DNA of 64,000 nucleotides. Source: Rhinopithecus roxellana (Eukaryota > Chordata > Mammalia > Primates > Cercopithecidae). A model generated the notes under the pieces. It was given only the letters and a program-made list of their open reading frames with translations. It was not told the DNA's origin and did no database searches. This document shows positions 25,021 to 35,238 of this stretch, piece by piece. Within the stretch, counting starts at the first letter, position 1; each line of letters begins with the position of its first letter. The stretch lies in assembly GCF_007565055.1 (NCBI RefSeq), contig NC_044557.1, positions 142,860,993 through 142,924,992 on the forward strand. The letters are read 5' to 3'. Made by a program: the position numbers and the translations under genes.

Positions 25021-25079
25021 ATGGCCATGCAGATCTGTATTAAGAAGCATTATTGCACAGGTAAGGCAATGGACTCCAT
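25021..25079 (-). CDS. PSD3: PSD3 coding exon: Sec7 motif 2 (LLNTDLHG)
   Basis: This exon is 59 nt. The acceptor is gtgtctttcttcag|AT and the donor GGCCAT|gtaagt, a strong U1 site. It encodes DGVHCLTCAIMLLNTDLHGH and ends in phase 0. The run A-I-M-L-L-N-T-D-L-H is the second conserved Sec7 motif, equivalent to AIIMLNTSLHNP of cytohesins, which lines the ARF-binding groove. The remaining Sec7 and PH-domain exons should follow at lower coordinates. I searched 1-25000 by eye for the expected V-N-I-G-K-K-M-T-C exon and did not find it, so the intron is probably longer than 25 kb. Confidence 0.95.
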
Positions 25080-25249
25080 CTGAAGAAAGACACAAGAAAA
25101 GAAAGCATGAATTCGCTTTTTACTGCTGGACTCCACCTTGTTATCATTAATAGGATACATTCAGAACCTATGAAAACAGTACTGTGCTAGGTACAGGCTT
25201 ATTTGTTTTAAGAAACAAAAAATGGAAAATAATTTCCATATAGAAAGAA

Positions 25250-25460
25250 CGTCAATGCACAGAATTGGACTCCACTGTTGATAAACTGTTCTTACCTCTC
25301 TGGAGGACAATTTGGTAGTACACATGTAAAGCCCTGAAACAGTGTCTTTTGACACAACAAATCGGCTTCTAGGGTTTTGCACTACAGCAATAATTAAGGA
25401 TCTATACATAGTACGAGGATATCCAGACAAGCATTGCTTACAATGGAAGACAAGTAAATA
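25250..25460 (+). mobile_element. Old L1 (L1ME/HAL1-type) 3' ORF2 fragment
   Basis: Text such as 'ctctggaggacaatttggta', 'acacaacaaatcggcttcta' and 'caagcattgcttacaatgg' matches the diverged L1 C-terminal ORF2 segment ('ggagggcaatttggca ... cattgcagc'). Confidence 0.6.
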
Positions 25461-26983
25461 TGATCCTCTAAAGACACATTTCTGTTAGGTTGAAGTCGTA
25501 TAAAAATGTTCTCCAAGTAAAGATTCTCATTTCCAAATGTTAGAATTAGTTGCTCTCCTTAGTCTCACTCTACTAATTCTCTATACAAGTACAATAGATA
25601 ATAGCAGTTTCAGATGTGATAAAAATCTTACCAATTTACGCTAAATTAGAAAGGTGTAATTACTGCACTCATAAATTAAAGGCAGGGTATTTTTAAAAGA
25701 TAAGTTCTTTAGTATAGTAGGTGATTTCTGTTATCAGTGTCTCTAAGTAGATGCTACCAAATGGCTAACAGTGTATTTATTCTAGTAGCATTTTATTATC
25801 ACAAGTTCTACATATATTTAAAACAAATTCTCCAAAGTATTTTAAGAACTCAGCAGTCAACTCTCAAATATCCTTATCAACAGCCAATTAAGTACACGAA
25901 TCTGTATTTCTTTTTTTATCCAAGAATGTAACATCTTCTTAGATTTGCAGAAGGTTCTCATAAAAACGGCCCGCTTTTATCTCTTTTCTTCTCTGGTCAG
26001 GGCTAACGGTGACAGAGATAATGAATAACTGGTCCAAATAGCATCAGTTTACCCATAGGAATGTGGCCTTCATCAGGTGATGAATTAACTTTGACTACAG
26101 CCTGGGGGATGGAGAGAAGGTAGAGGCAAGCACCTTAGGCCAATACCAAGCACATTATCGAGGTTAATCGGCAATACTGAAGCTGAGAGGTAATTACTAT
26201 TTCTTGTGAATCTAGTCTCAGTGATTTACTCCATAATCTGTAAGTTTATGAAAGATTTTCCAATTGAAGGTCAAAGTGCTTCACTTCGAACACCGAAAAG
26301 TGTGCTTTTTTGCAGGAATTGAAATGAAGGAAAGATGTCTCTTCAACAAGGTAGCTCCACAAATGAACAGTTTATAATTAAGTCATTTACTTTGTAAAAA
26401 TAGTATAATAAGCATAAATTCATAGTTTATGAAAATCATCAACAGAAGTTTGTGGTATCACTCTAATTAATATCAAGCAAAAGCACTAGAGACACAGCGC
26501 AACCACCAGTGAGATTTGTTCATGTTTCCAAAACTAACCCCAAAACTCTGGATACATGAGCTTTCAACAAGAAACGTAGAGACCAAATGTATAAGAAGTA
26601 AGAAAACTGAAATTTCATTTAATTACATAACATCTTAGAGTGACAAATCACGAACAATTTAAAGTATGCTGTCATACTAGAGAAGTGGAAAACAAAATAA
26701 TTTAGAGTAAAGGATAGCATACTGTCCTTAAATATTATCCTTTTACAGAATATTTAATGACATAAGAAAATGCTCACAATGAAAGAAAATGCACATAAAA
26801 ACAAAACTCTAATTCCAATTTGACATTAAGTATTAAATAGACTAGAATGAAGTAAATAGAAGTGTTAGTAGTTATCACGAGCTAATTGAAGTTACATAAT
26901 TTCTCATAGTAAAATTTAACTTTCATAATAAGGAAAATAACCATTGATATAAAATAGAAATTCAAGGATTTGTATCAGATTAC
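25461..26983. other. PSD3 intron, single-copy DNA
   Basis: AT-rich intron between the exons at 25021-25079 and 26984-27096. No further exon or clear repeat seen. Confidence 0.6.
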
Positions 26984-27096
26984 CTTGTGAAGCAATAGTA
27001 TCTGGGTTACAGTAAAAATATCTATTGGAGAAGTGTATTAAAACCCTCTCTCGTTCTTGAGTTTCTCCCACGAGAGAAAATGCTTTAAAGAAATAC
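26984..27096 (-). CDS. PSD3: PSD3 coding exon: Sec7 glutamic-finger segment
   Basis: This exon is 113 nt. The acceptor is ttctcttgtag|G and the donor CACAAG|gtaatc. It encodes YFFKAFSLVGETQERERV, then LIHFSNRYFYCNPDTIASQ. The Glu in LVGETQ aligns with the invariant catalytic Glu of Sec7 domains (the residue after L-P-G in cytohesins), which is needed to displace Mg-GDP from ARF. That assignment rests on knowledge of the family; the residue itself is intact here. The exon begins by completing Arg and ends on the first base of the Asp codon that opens the next exon. The flanking introns are about 3.1 kb (towards 30216) and 1.9 kb (towards 25079). Confidence 0.95.
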
Positions 27097-27297
27097 CTAC
27101 AAGAGAATTAGAAATTTAAGAAGTGAAATTTTAGAAAATGCTATCACACTGTTTGATAGTTAAAAGTCAATTTATACAAACCTAATTTATTAATTATACA
27201 AAGTAAGATATTATAAAGTTATTCTCTGCCTGCAAAAAAATCATTTACTAGATAGCCATTCAAGATAAATTTGTATTAGTACTTAAATTCTACAAAA

Positions 27298-27559
27298 ACA
27301 CTTTGGAAGGCCAAGGCAGGCATTCACTTGAGGTCAGGGGTTCAAAACCAGCCTGGCCAACATGGCGAAACCCCATCTCTAATAAAAATACAAAAATTAG
27401 CTGAGCGTGGTGGTGGGTGCCTGTAATCCCAGCTACTCAGGAGGCTGAGGTAGGAGTCGCTCGAATCCAGGAGGCAGAGGTTGCCGTGAGCCAAGATTAT
27501 GCCACTGCACTCCAGCCTGGATGACAAAGGGAGGCTCTGTCTCAAAAGAAAAAAAAAAA
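27298..27559 (+). mobile_element. Alu element (AluS-like), 5'-truncated
   Basis: Starts at cactttggaaggccaagg, missing about 35 bp of the Alu 5' end, and ends at gtctcaaaagaaaaaaaaaa. It lies about 200 bp from the PSD3 exon at 26984-27096, in the antisense orientation. Confidence 0.9.
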
Positions 27560-28704
27560 GTCAACTTAAAAGATGACAGGGTGATAACAGAGTGGTCAAT
27601 ACATCAAGAAAGCCTTGGGAAGGTAGGTAATTTCCTCATTATGACCAAGTGTCAAGTAGCCAATTTTAAAAAGTCAGATAAAAAAAAAAAAAAGACTACT
27701 TAAGACTCAATACATCATCATAAAGGCTAGATTTTAAAACTCTACACGCATCAGGGTGGTTCTGTAATTTTGTTACATGATTGTCATCTCTATTGAAGCC
27801 ACTATAACTTACATTGCTTTGTACACAGGAGATTTCCATTAATTTTGTCTATTATCACATTTTAATATTAATTTGTTATGGGAGCAGGAAATTAGGAGAT
27901 ATAAGTAATTTATTCCTTACATAATGAAATCAGTTTATGTACAAAAATATCTTTAAGTTATAGGAAGTGTGCCAAAAACCACACACTAATCTACTCAGAG
28001 TCACTAAGAGCACTGTTCATTTGAGATTAATCCAGATGACCCTCCACTGACAATGTAGATCCGTTTTCCTAAACATAAGATAGGAAGTAAAAAAAAAAAA
28101 TTCAAAATGTCTAAGAAATCTTACTATTGTAAGAAACACACCATAAGCTTCATTTCTATGAAAATTTTGCCTTCTTTATTATAGATATAATTAAGGTTAA
28201 CAAACTAAATATTGACAAAACTTTAATTTTTCTTAACTTTGATAAACTACATCAGAATGCAAGGCAAAAATATAGATCTTTCATCCACTATTAACTGTTT
28301 TTGTCAGAAAGCCTGAGTACCTCTGATGTATGAAAAGAGTCCTACAATAAATCACTGAAGTACTACACTCCAGTCCAAACATCCTCCCTTCACCTCCCAG
28401 CCCTCAGTTTCTTCCTTTGTAAAATTAAAGGGTTACACTAGCTGATCTCAGAATTCTTCCAGACACTGACATTTTATAAGTAGTGTTTAAAATTAAATGC
28501 TTACTAGGTGTTATCTTCAGCTACTCTTAGAAACTTGCAATACAATATAATGTAAAAAGTGAGAATCAGTGAGTTTTAAACATCTTCCTTTGAAAAGGTC
28601 AGAGAAAGAGGGTATTGTTGGAAACAGTTTTACAGATACTTTCTACCGATTATGTTGACATTCATTTTTATTCCACTGAAGAGTTAATTCCAAAGTATTA
28701 CCTT
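27560..28704. other. PSD3 intron, single-copy DNA
   Basis: No exon or clear repeat seen. An A-run lies at 27681-27693. Confidence 0.5.
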
Positions 28705-29032
28705 AAAAGGCTATTGGGGCTGGGCAGGGTGGCTCATGCCTGTAATCCTAGCACTTTGGGAGGCCAAGGCAGGTGGATTGCCTGAGGTCAGGAGTTCATG
28801 GCCAGCCTGGCCAATATGGCAAAACCCTGTCTCTACTAAAAATACAAAAAATTAGCCAGGTATGGTGGTGCCTACCTGTAGTACCAGCTACTTGGGAGGC
28901 TGATTCAGGAGAATTGCTTGAACCTGTTAGATGAAGGTTGCAGTGAGCCAAGATGGTGCTACTGCACTCAAGCCTGGGTGACAGAGCGAGACTCTGTCTC
29001 AAAAAAAAAAAAAAAAAAAAAAGGCTATTGGG
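28705..29032 (+). mobile_element. Full-length AluS-like element with target duplication
   Basis: The Alu spans about 28718-29018, from gctgggcagggtggctcatg to a poly(A) of 22. The target duplication aaaaggctattggg is seen at 28705-28718 and 29019-29032. Confidence 0.95.
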
Positions 29033-29061
29033 CTATAGGAAAAAAATTCTACAGTCTATAA

Positions 29062-29064
<3 letters not shown>

Positions 29065-29113
<49 letters not shown>

Positions 29114-29114
29114 T
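29065..29114. repeat. (TG)n microsatellite
   Basis: About 25 TG units with one TA interruption. In PSD3 pre-mRNA (minus strand) this is a CA repeat. Confidence 0.98.
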
Positions 29115-29139
29115 TAAGCTGATCATTCAAACACTAAAC

Positions 29140-29665
29140 TCCGTACTCAAAACAATTGAAAACAGAGTCTTGACGAAATATTTGTACACTCATGTTCCTA
29201 GCAGCATTATTCACAATAGCAAAAGCATGGAACCAACCCAAGTGTCTCTTGAAGCTAACAGTGGTATTTATATATTCCCCATAATGAGCTATTACTCAGC
29301 CTTAGAACGGAAAGAAATTCTGACATATGCTACAGGAATGAACTTTGAAGACATTATGCTAAGTTAAATGAATTGCAAGAAGGCAAATAATGTATATATC
29401 CATTTCCATTAGAGTAGTCAAAATCATCGAAAAGAGAAGTAGAACAGTGTTTGCCAGGGGCAGGAGGAAAGGAGGGGAAGGAAAAAAAAATCCTTCTTTA
29501 ACAAGTATGGAGCTTCAGTTTTACAAGAAGAGAATCATGGAGATGGATGGTGGTGATGGCTAGACAACATTATGAATGTTTTTAATGACATTCACTGTAT
29601 ACGTGAAAATTGGTAAGATGATAGGTTTTATACTATCTGTATTCTACCACAATAAAAAAATGAAA
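29140..29665 (+). mobile_element. Old L1 (L1MB/MC-type) 3' end
   Basis: ORF2 end and 3' UTR text: 'gcattattcacaatagcaaa', 'ggaaccaacccaagtgtctc', 'gtttgccaggggcaggagg'. It ends in an A-rich tail (caataaaaaaatg). Confidence 0.85.
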
Positions 29666-29849
29666 AACAGAAAAATTCCTACAGATGACATTTTTTATCC
29701 AGATTTGCTATGCTACCAATTGTTTACCATCTGAACTCAGGCTTCCCATTAGGTGCAGAGTATCAGTTCATGTGTCATTTCATTAAATGCATACATTTTT
29801 CTTACTCTTTGCTGTGTTTAAAATCTATAATACAATTTTAGCTAAGTTC

Positions 29850-30112
29850 ACAAAGTACAGGTTAAACATCCCAAACCCAAAAATCAGAAATCCAAAATAC
29901 TTCAAAGTCAGAGATGCTCCAAAATCTACAACACTTTTCACTGCTGAAATAAGGCTCAAAGGAAATGCTCCTGAAGCATTTCAGATTTTCAGATTTGGGA
30001 TATTCAACTGGATAAGTATAACACAAACATCCCTAAACCTGAAAAAATTCGAAATCCACAACACTTCTGGTCCCAAACATTTTGGAGAAGGAATACTCCA
30101 CCTATAGCTGGA
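29850..30112 (+). mobile_element. Tigger-type (MER) DNA transposon
   Basis: Starts 'agtacaggttaaacatccc' and ends 'gaaggaatactccacctat', imperfect inverted ends of a common pogo-like MITE. Internal 'aaaggaaatgctcctgaagc' and 'ttctggtcccaaacattttg' fit the family. It ends about 100 bp from the PSD3 exon at 30216. Confidence 0.75.
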
Positions 30113-30215
30113 GGTTTAAGAAAAAAAATAAGATTCTAGCTAGAAGGCATTACTTTCTCCTCTAAGAACTAATCATTTGAAGGTAATAAAGAGCAGCAGT
30201 GAGGCTTAGTCATAC

Positions 30216-30296
30216 CTGAGTGACTGATCCAGCGTCATTCCTGTAAAATCAAAAAACTTCAGATATTCTTCGGCAACTAGTTTGCTAAATTCATTG
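30216..30296 (-). CDS. PSD3: PSD3 coding exon: Sec7 domain, second segment
   Basis: This exon is 81 nt. The acceptor is ctgtttccttatag|C and the donor ACTCAG|gtatga. It encodes N-E-F-S-K-L-V-A-E-E-Y-L-K-F-F-D-F-T and GMTLDQSLR, matching the EFA6/PSD Sec7 segment that follows VAKHLGKN. In Sec7 structures the region 'DFTGMTLDQSLR' corresponds to the helix-loop before the glutamic-finger segment. It lies only 101 bp downstream (in transcript order) of the preceding exon, so the two are separated by a very short intron (30297-30397). The first base completes an Asn codon, and the last two bases (AG) pair with G of the next exon to make Arg. No stops or frame shifts are present. Confidence 0.95.
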
Positions 30297-30397
30297 CTAT
30301 AAGGAAACAGAATAGACTTGGTTATTGAAAGGTAAACTATTTAAAACACACACAAAACAGGAGAGAATTCACATTCCAGCAATGGGTCAGAACGTAC

Positions 30398-30592
30398 TTC
30401 TTGCCAAGGTGTTTTGCAACATCTGATCTTTTGAATCTGTCCAGATGGTAAAGGCGTTTGGCCAACCTTTTCGCTGCTTCCACATTGCTGCTGGTACCAT
30501 TACTGAGATTTCCTGGGGTCTCCTTTTCCAAAATTTCAGTGCTCCCCATTTCGGAATGAGCTTCTAGCTGTGTTGTTTTCACCCCAGCATTG
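30398..30592 (-). CDS. PSD3: PSD3 coding exon: linker and start of the Sec7 domain
   Basis: This exon is 195 nt. The acceptor reads tttatcaattatcgtag|C and the donor AAGAA|gtacgt. It encodes 65 residues beginning N-A-G-V-K-T-T-Q and ending near KRSDVAKHLGK, including EAAKRLAKRLYHLDRFKRSD, the first helices of the EFA6-type Sec7 domain. Sec7 domains catalyse GDP release from ARF GTPases; EFA6 proteins act on ARF6 at the plasma membrane. The exon starts with one base completing a split codon and ends with two bases of an Asn codon. Compared with human PSD3 as I recall it, there are three substitutions: Q for R after KTT, G for E after KETP, and H for Q in LYHLDRF. An in-frame ATG with good context (GAAATGG, M-G-S-T-E-I) lies inside and could be a downstream start. 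Confidence 0.95.
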
Positions 30593-30789
30593 CTACGATA
30601 ATTGATAAAGAGAGAAAATAATAGATATTTCTTATATGGCAAAAAGGAAAATATCTGATGAAATATTGATAGTTTCTTTTAGTTTGGCTACACGATCTTA
30701 GATGAGATCATTTTATGTTTAAATATTCATAGAAGTAGTTTCAGTTATCATATTTTTAAGAACTAAAGAAAAGATTGCCTAAATCTTAG

Positions 30790-31720
30790 GCAAGCAGTTC
30801 TCAAACTTTTTGGTCTCTAGACCTTTACATTCTTAGAAAGATTCCATAGAGCTTCCACTAATGTGGGCTATACCTACTGATATTTACCATAGTAGTAATG
30901 AAAACAGAAACATTTTTAACTCACTTAAAAATAAATCTGTTATATATAACAAATATTATAAAGATACAACTATGTTTTCCAAAAGAACATAAAATTTAGT
31001 GACACAAATCACAGTGTTTCCCTGTTTTTTTTTAAAACACAAATTTCTTTAATGGGAACCAGTAACAATATATTATTTTGGTTAGAGCACATTGAGAAAA
31101 TCTGCCCTCACTCATCTTTCGTTAAAAAAAAGAAATATGTTAATATCCTTTTCAGATAACTGTGGATATTCTTTTTTGATATAACACCAAAATGAGGTAA
31201 GTGGTAGTTTCTTAAAGGATATTCTTACTTGCAATATGGAATCTAAATTTGTGTCAACTAACTTTTTGTACTCTTATATTAAAATCTATCTTATACTTTG
31301 AATGGATCTTTTAACCAACACATGATTTTATAACATACACATTGGTTATTTGCAAAACATGTGTTGACACATTTCATTATATAACCTTAAAAAAAAAATC
31401 ACATTCACTAATGTCACGATTAATGAAAAGTCTAAGTACTGGGAAGTTGCCAAACCTTTGGTGGCAGATACAAGTTTTCCAAAATTATAACATTTGTTCG
31501 AAAGCTCAAATGTAATCATTTGCTACAAATGTTATCAGCCGTTTTCCTTAGTGTAATAGACTTATTCCATTTTCAAGAAGATGTTTGCCAATAACCATAG
31601 TTTGTCATTCTCTCAAGGTAAAATGACATTCAATTAAAAAAGTGACTATTTTTTAATCTCAACTTAAATGACAGATGAATGTTTTTCCTGGAGACTATCA
31701 GGAACAGACGCGCTTTAATC
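30790..31720 (+). mobile_element. hAT-Charlie-type DNA transposon remnant
   Basis: Begins 'agcagttctcaaactttttg' and continues 'gatatttaccatagtagtaa', 'gaaaatctgccctcactc' and 'gtggatattcttttttgata'. These are recognisable pieces of a Charlie-family element. No intact transposase frame remains. Confidence 0.7.
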
Positions 31721-32236
31721 CCATTTCATCACACACAAAATTAAAAAGACATGAACTCAAGCGTTGAAATGAAATAAACAAACTGTACTGGTTTCATTAA
31801 GGGTTGTTTTTAAAGGTGAAACTGGCCTTTATTTTCATTTTGAGCACATGACAGTGGAGAATACAATGACTGGAAGAGTCTGGTGCCACTGCCTGAGATT
31901 CTGCTAAGACCCCCACTGCTGTTTTTGTACCATACGATATCAACGCAGTGAAAAAGAAAAATAATGTTATAGTAATTAGTGTACAATAATTTTGATCTCA
32001 CAAACCTACTGAAGGAAGAAAGCTCCACAGGCAACACGTTGAAAACTTGGCCCTAGATAGGGCTTAAAGACTACAGCCTGTGGTCAGCTATAGATGGTTC
32101 TCATGTATTTGTAACACTGAAACTGATGAGGATACATTAATTTCCAAATCTTTATCTTAACTTGGAAGCAAGACATGCTCATGATAAAATGTGCTTAAAT
32201 GGCCTTCGAACACACTTACCACAGATGCTAAACCAA
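31721..32236. other. PSD3 intron, single-copy DNA
   Basis: No exon or clear repeat seen. Confidence 0.5.
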
Positions 32237-32410
32237 GGGCGGTCAGAATTTTTCCATAATGGACCAAATCATAAATATCGTAGACTTGCAGGCCACGTGT
32301 GGCCCCTGTCACAGATGGTGCTTTGCTGTTGTTGTTTTGTCACCTTAAAAAACCTAAGAGCCATTCCAGGCTGGGCAGAACTGGGCCCATGGATGGGAGT
32401 TTATCTGCCC
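32237..32410 (+). mobile_element. hAT-type MER element fragment
   Basis: 'aatggaccaaatcataaata' and 'gcaggccacgtgtggcccc' match the same non-autonomous hAT family as 15421-15622, more diverged. Confidence 0.55.
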
Positions 32411-33456
32411 TTGCTCTATCCCATAGTTCTTTAAGTTGGCTTGCACTAAGCAGAATAACCATTTACTGTCTAAACCAGGACACTCTGAAGGGGAAACATG
32501 CTATTATAATCATTACAAAATAAAGAAAGCATTATCAATAAAAAAAAAGTAGTACTGCTAATGGGCATTTTTTTCTTTTGGGGTGATGAAGGAATCCTTA
32601 AGACAGTGGTAACGACTAAACAACTCTGAATATGCCCAAACCACCCATTTTATACTTTAATATAATAAGTGATATAGTATTTCAATGATCTCAAAGGTGT
32701 TATGGTTTCAAAAACCTGAATCTAAAAAATAAGTTGTAAACTTCTATCACTAAATGACAAAAACCATTGTAGCAAAAATAAATGCATTTCTAAGCAGAAC
32801 TGCTCTATCTTGTCACTTATTCTACCTCATTTACAAGTTCCCTTTTCCCACTGCTCTACCAAGGAAGCACTGGCCTTATGCTTCAAGGTCACTGAGAAAG
32901 CAGCCAGGGCTCCTCGACAACCAGCTGGTATAACAAGCAACTGCAGAGTCTCATACTCCCTTCAACCACCACAGGATTAGAAGGAGTTAACTGTCCCTAG
33001 CAACTCTTCTCCAGGCACACTTTATCAGCAAGCACCAGACATCCTGCCCTTGAAATGAAGCTCTAAGAATAGGGAAAAGAGAGAGAGTCTTTTAAAGTCA
33101 ACTGTGTAAAATCGTCAATGACACATTCCCAGATGACACCATGGGAGAAGCTGGGAATACAAAGTTAGGTCTACCAAACCCATGCCGACTTATTTCACCA
33201 TGGCTAGTAATGGTAATAGTTCACTTACTAAAACTCTAAGTCAAATACCAAACCACAGTCAGTATCAACGGCAGAACAGCAGACAATCACTGGAACTGAC
33301 CCAGGAAAACTAAGATGTATGGTAACCCTCAACACCCTGAACAGTTTCCCTATAGACACACCCACCAGTTAAATTAAACTGCTTCATTACGATAAAATCT
33401 CCATGAAAATGCATTTTTAAATGCATGATTTGTTTTCATCCCACACCTTCCATTAC
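32411..33456. other. PSD3 intron, single-copy DNA
   Basis: No exon or clear repeat seen between the hAT fragment and the Alu monomer. Confidence 0.5.
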
Positions 33457-33630
33457 AGACTTAACATTACATGGCCGGGTGTGCTGGCTCAAACCTGTAA
33501 TCCCTGCACAGTGGGAAGCCAAGGCAGGAGGACCGATTTAGCCCAGCAGTTTGAGACCAGTCTGGACAACACAGTGAGATCCCCCCAACTATGACGTAAA
33601 AAAATTTTTTAAAAAGAGACTTAACACTAC
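33457..33630 (+). mobile_element. Free left Alu monomer (FLAM-like) with target duplication
   Basis: A single Alu arm, from ggccgggtgtgctggctc to an A/T-rich tail. Target duplication agacttaacattac (33457-33470) and agacttaacactac (33617-33630), one mismatch. Confidence 0.85.
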
Positions 33631-34368
33631 CATTCAGTTTTGTGAAATCTATCCCATCAGGAAATTGAATAATCATTATCGACAGTATAATCTATGATTC
33701 ATGGTTACTTTGTGTTTTCCCATACAAGTGAAAGAAATGTAAAATATTTATTCCAAGAACCATGTCAATTACAAACAAGTACTTTTTATAATTACACACA
33801 AAACAAAACCCTTGGAGTTGTGTTTCCATGCGTACTTTTCCTATCATGTAGTAAAAACAAATGTCAAAGAAAGGATTTTCTTCTTAATTAAACCACTACT
33901 TACTGCTCACTTCCCAGGGAAAATTCTTGGCATTTATTTAATCATTCTGTGCAAACAATGCACTTATACCACATATATAATACTGGCCCAATTTTGTTCA
34001 AATACAAGTTCTCATTCTAATAATAACACATTTTAAAAATTTACTGCTCAAAATCATTCCATTCCTCATTTCACTCATCCTCCATATTTGCCCCTTTTCT
34101 ACTGTGCTGCCCAGTCCAGGTGATTTCACCTAATTTTCTTCACATTCACCAAAACGATATAATTGCAATATCTGTGTGTGTCAGACTTTCTGGATCTTCT
34201 TCAAAAAGGCTTCAATAAAAGGAGAAAATAAAGAACAAAGGATAAATATCTCGGTCCCAAATGGCTTCATTCTATCCTTTTCACAACTTAGGAGATTATT
34301 TGAACAAGAACCAAAATTGCTCCTTTTAAATCAGAAAGCATGACAATATGATGGCAATACAAACTTAC
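33631..34368. other. PSD3 intron 1 of the short isoform, single-copy DNA
   Basis: Intron immediately downstream of the short-isoform first exon. No repeats or exons recognised. Confidence 0.5.
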
Positions 34369-34400
34369 CAGCAACCATACAGACACCAACAAGAGCCCAT
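34369..34400 (-). CDS. PSD3: PSD3 alternative first coding exon (short isoform), 11-residue N-terminus MGSCWCLYGCC
   Basis: On the minus strand an ATG at 34400 with G at -3 and G at +4 opens a 32-nt coding stretch. It ends at a consensus donor, TG|GTAAGT, with the GT at 34368-34367. The two leftover bases (TG) join the first base (C) of the exon at 30592 to make a Cys codon, then continue in frame into N-A-G-V-K and the Sec7 region. The phase match is exact. Known of the family: PSD3 has a long form of about 1,048 residues and a short form of about 513. I count roughly 502-503 residues from N-A-G-V-K to the C-terminus from memory, so 11 extra residues fit the short form. The peptide has Gly2 and Cys at 4, 6, 10 and 11, which resembles a myristoylation/palmitoylation signal (inference). 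The 5' end of this exon is not defined by the sequence. Confidence 0.8.
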
Positions 34401-34620
34401 CACAACCCCTGGGGTGGGCCTCGACCATCCTTCCTCTCTGAAGCCCCGTCCAGTCTTCTTCAGCTCCCAAGCTCAGTGTTTGCCGAGCCTCACAGCCTTC
34501 CAAGAACCTGACTCCCTGTGAGGTCACACTGCTATGACCTCACATTCTCAGCTGAGTGTTCATTGTTGGGGTTTTTGTAATGTTTTTGCAGTTCTAATAA
34601 AAACAGGAGCCAGAACACAA
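34401..34620 (-). promoter_or_regulatory. Candidate 5'-UTR/promoter region of the PSD3 short isoform
   Basis: This is the sequence immediately upstream (minus strand) of the alternative start codon. It is moderately GC-rich compared with its surroundings, free of interspersed repeats, and holds an inverted GTGAGGTCA/TGACCTCAC pair. It is not a CpG island and I see no convincing TATA box. An out-of-frame ATG at 34527 opens an upstream frame that overlaps the main start. The transcription start cannot be placed from sequence alone; assigning promoter function is inference from the first-exon call. Confidence 0.4.
34518..34543. promoter_or_regulatory. Inverted repeat of nuclear-receptor half-sites, 8-bp spacer
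   Basis: GTGAGGTCA (34518-34526) and TGACCTCAC (34535-34543) are perfect 9-bp inverted arms around cactgcta. Each arm contains an AGGTCA-type half-site, also readable as a CRE-like TGAGGTCA. The position is about 120-145 bp upstream of the short-isoform ATG. Binding is not shown by sequence. Confidence 0.4.
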
Positions 34621-35238
34621 GGGCCACTGTCTATCAAGAACATAAGAAGCAGTGAGCCCAGTCTCGCTCATACTTGATAAAGCCGACTCAGTGATCCCTC
34701 TCAGAGGGGATAACATCCCATTTTGTTTCCTTGAATACACAAGACATGGCAGCTCTAGTCTGCTGAGCATTAGATGCTTTCTACAGTTTGGATTTTCTCT
34801 TTTCTACAGTTCAGTATTATTTTCTCTATTTTTCTTGATCAAATCACTTTACAACCTAGTAAGACTGTAAATAGATAAATCCCTACCAGTCACTTGAATG
34901 TGTAAGAGACTTCCCAAAAGCTTCTCCCTGTGTTCCAGAAAATGCTTCCCTGGGGCCTTTACTTCTGACCTCCAAGTGAACATGATAATATTCTCTCATC
35001 AAAACACTCCATCATCAAATGAAGGACCAGATCATTGAGTCTGATCACCAGGCCTTCTCACAACCTTTTGAATCATACTAAGATTGGCAGATTTTCCAAA
35101 TAAAAATAGGGTACCCAATTAAATTTGAATTTCACATCAAAAACCAGTGTCTACTATAAGTACGTCCCAAATACTGCACGGAACATACTTATACTAAAAT
35201 ATTATTCATTGTTTATCTGAAATTCAAGTTTAACTAGG
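34621..35238. other. PSD3 intron/upstream of the short-isoform first exon
   Basis: Single-copy DNA. I see nothing further in it. Confidence 0.5.

Noticed and set aside
22186..29114. Dinucleotide runs considered as CRISPR-like arrays
   Set aside because: These are simple microsatellites without spacers, in a primate genome.
29071..29367. 98-codon open frame beginning with alternating Cys-Val
   Set aside because: The start is a (TG)n microsatellite and the rest is an L1 3' fragment.
29787..30107. 106-codon open frame
   Set aside because: It is the translation of a Tigger-type MITE. No coding evidence.
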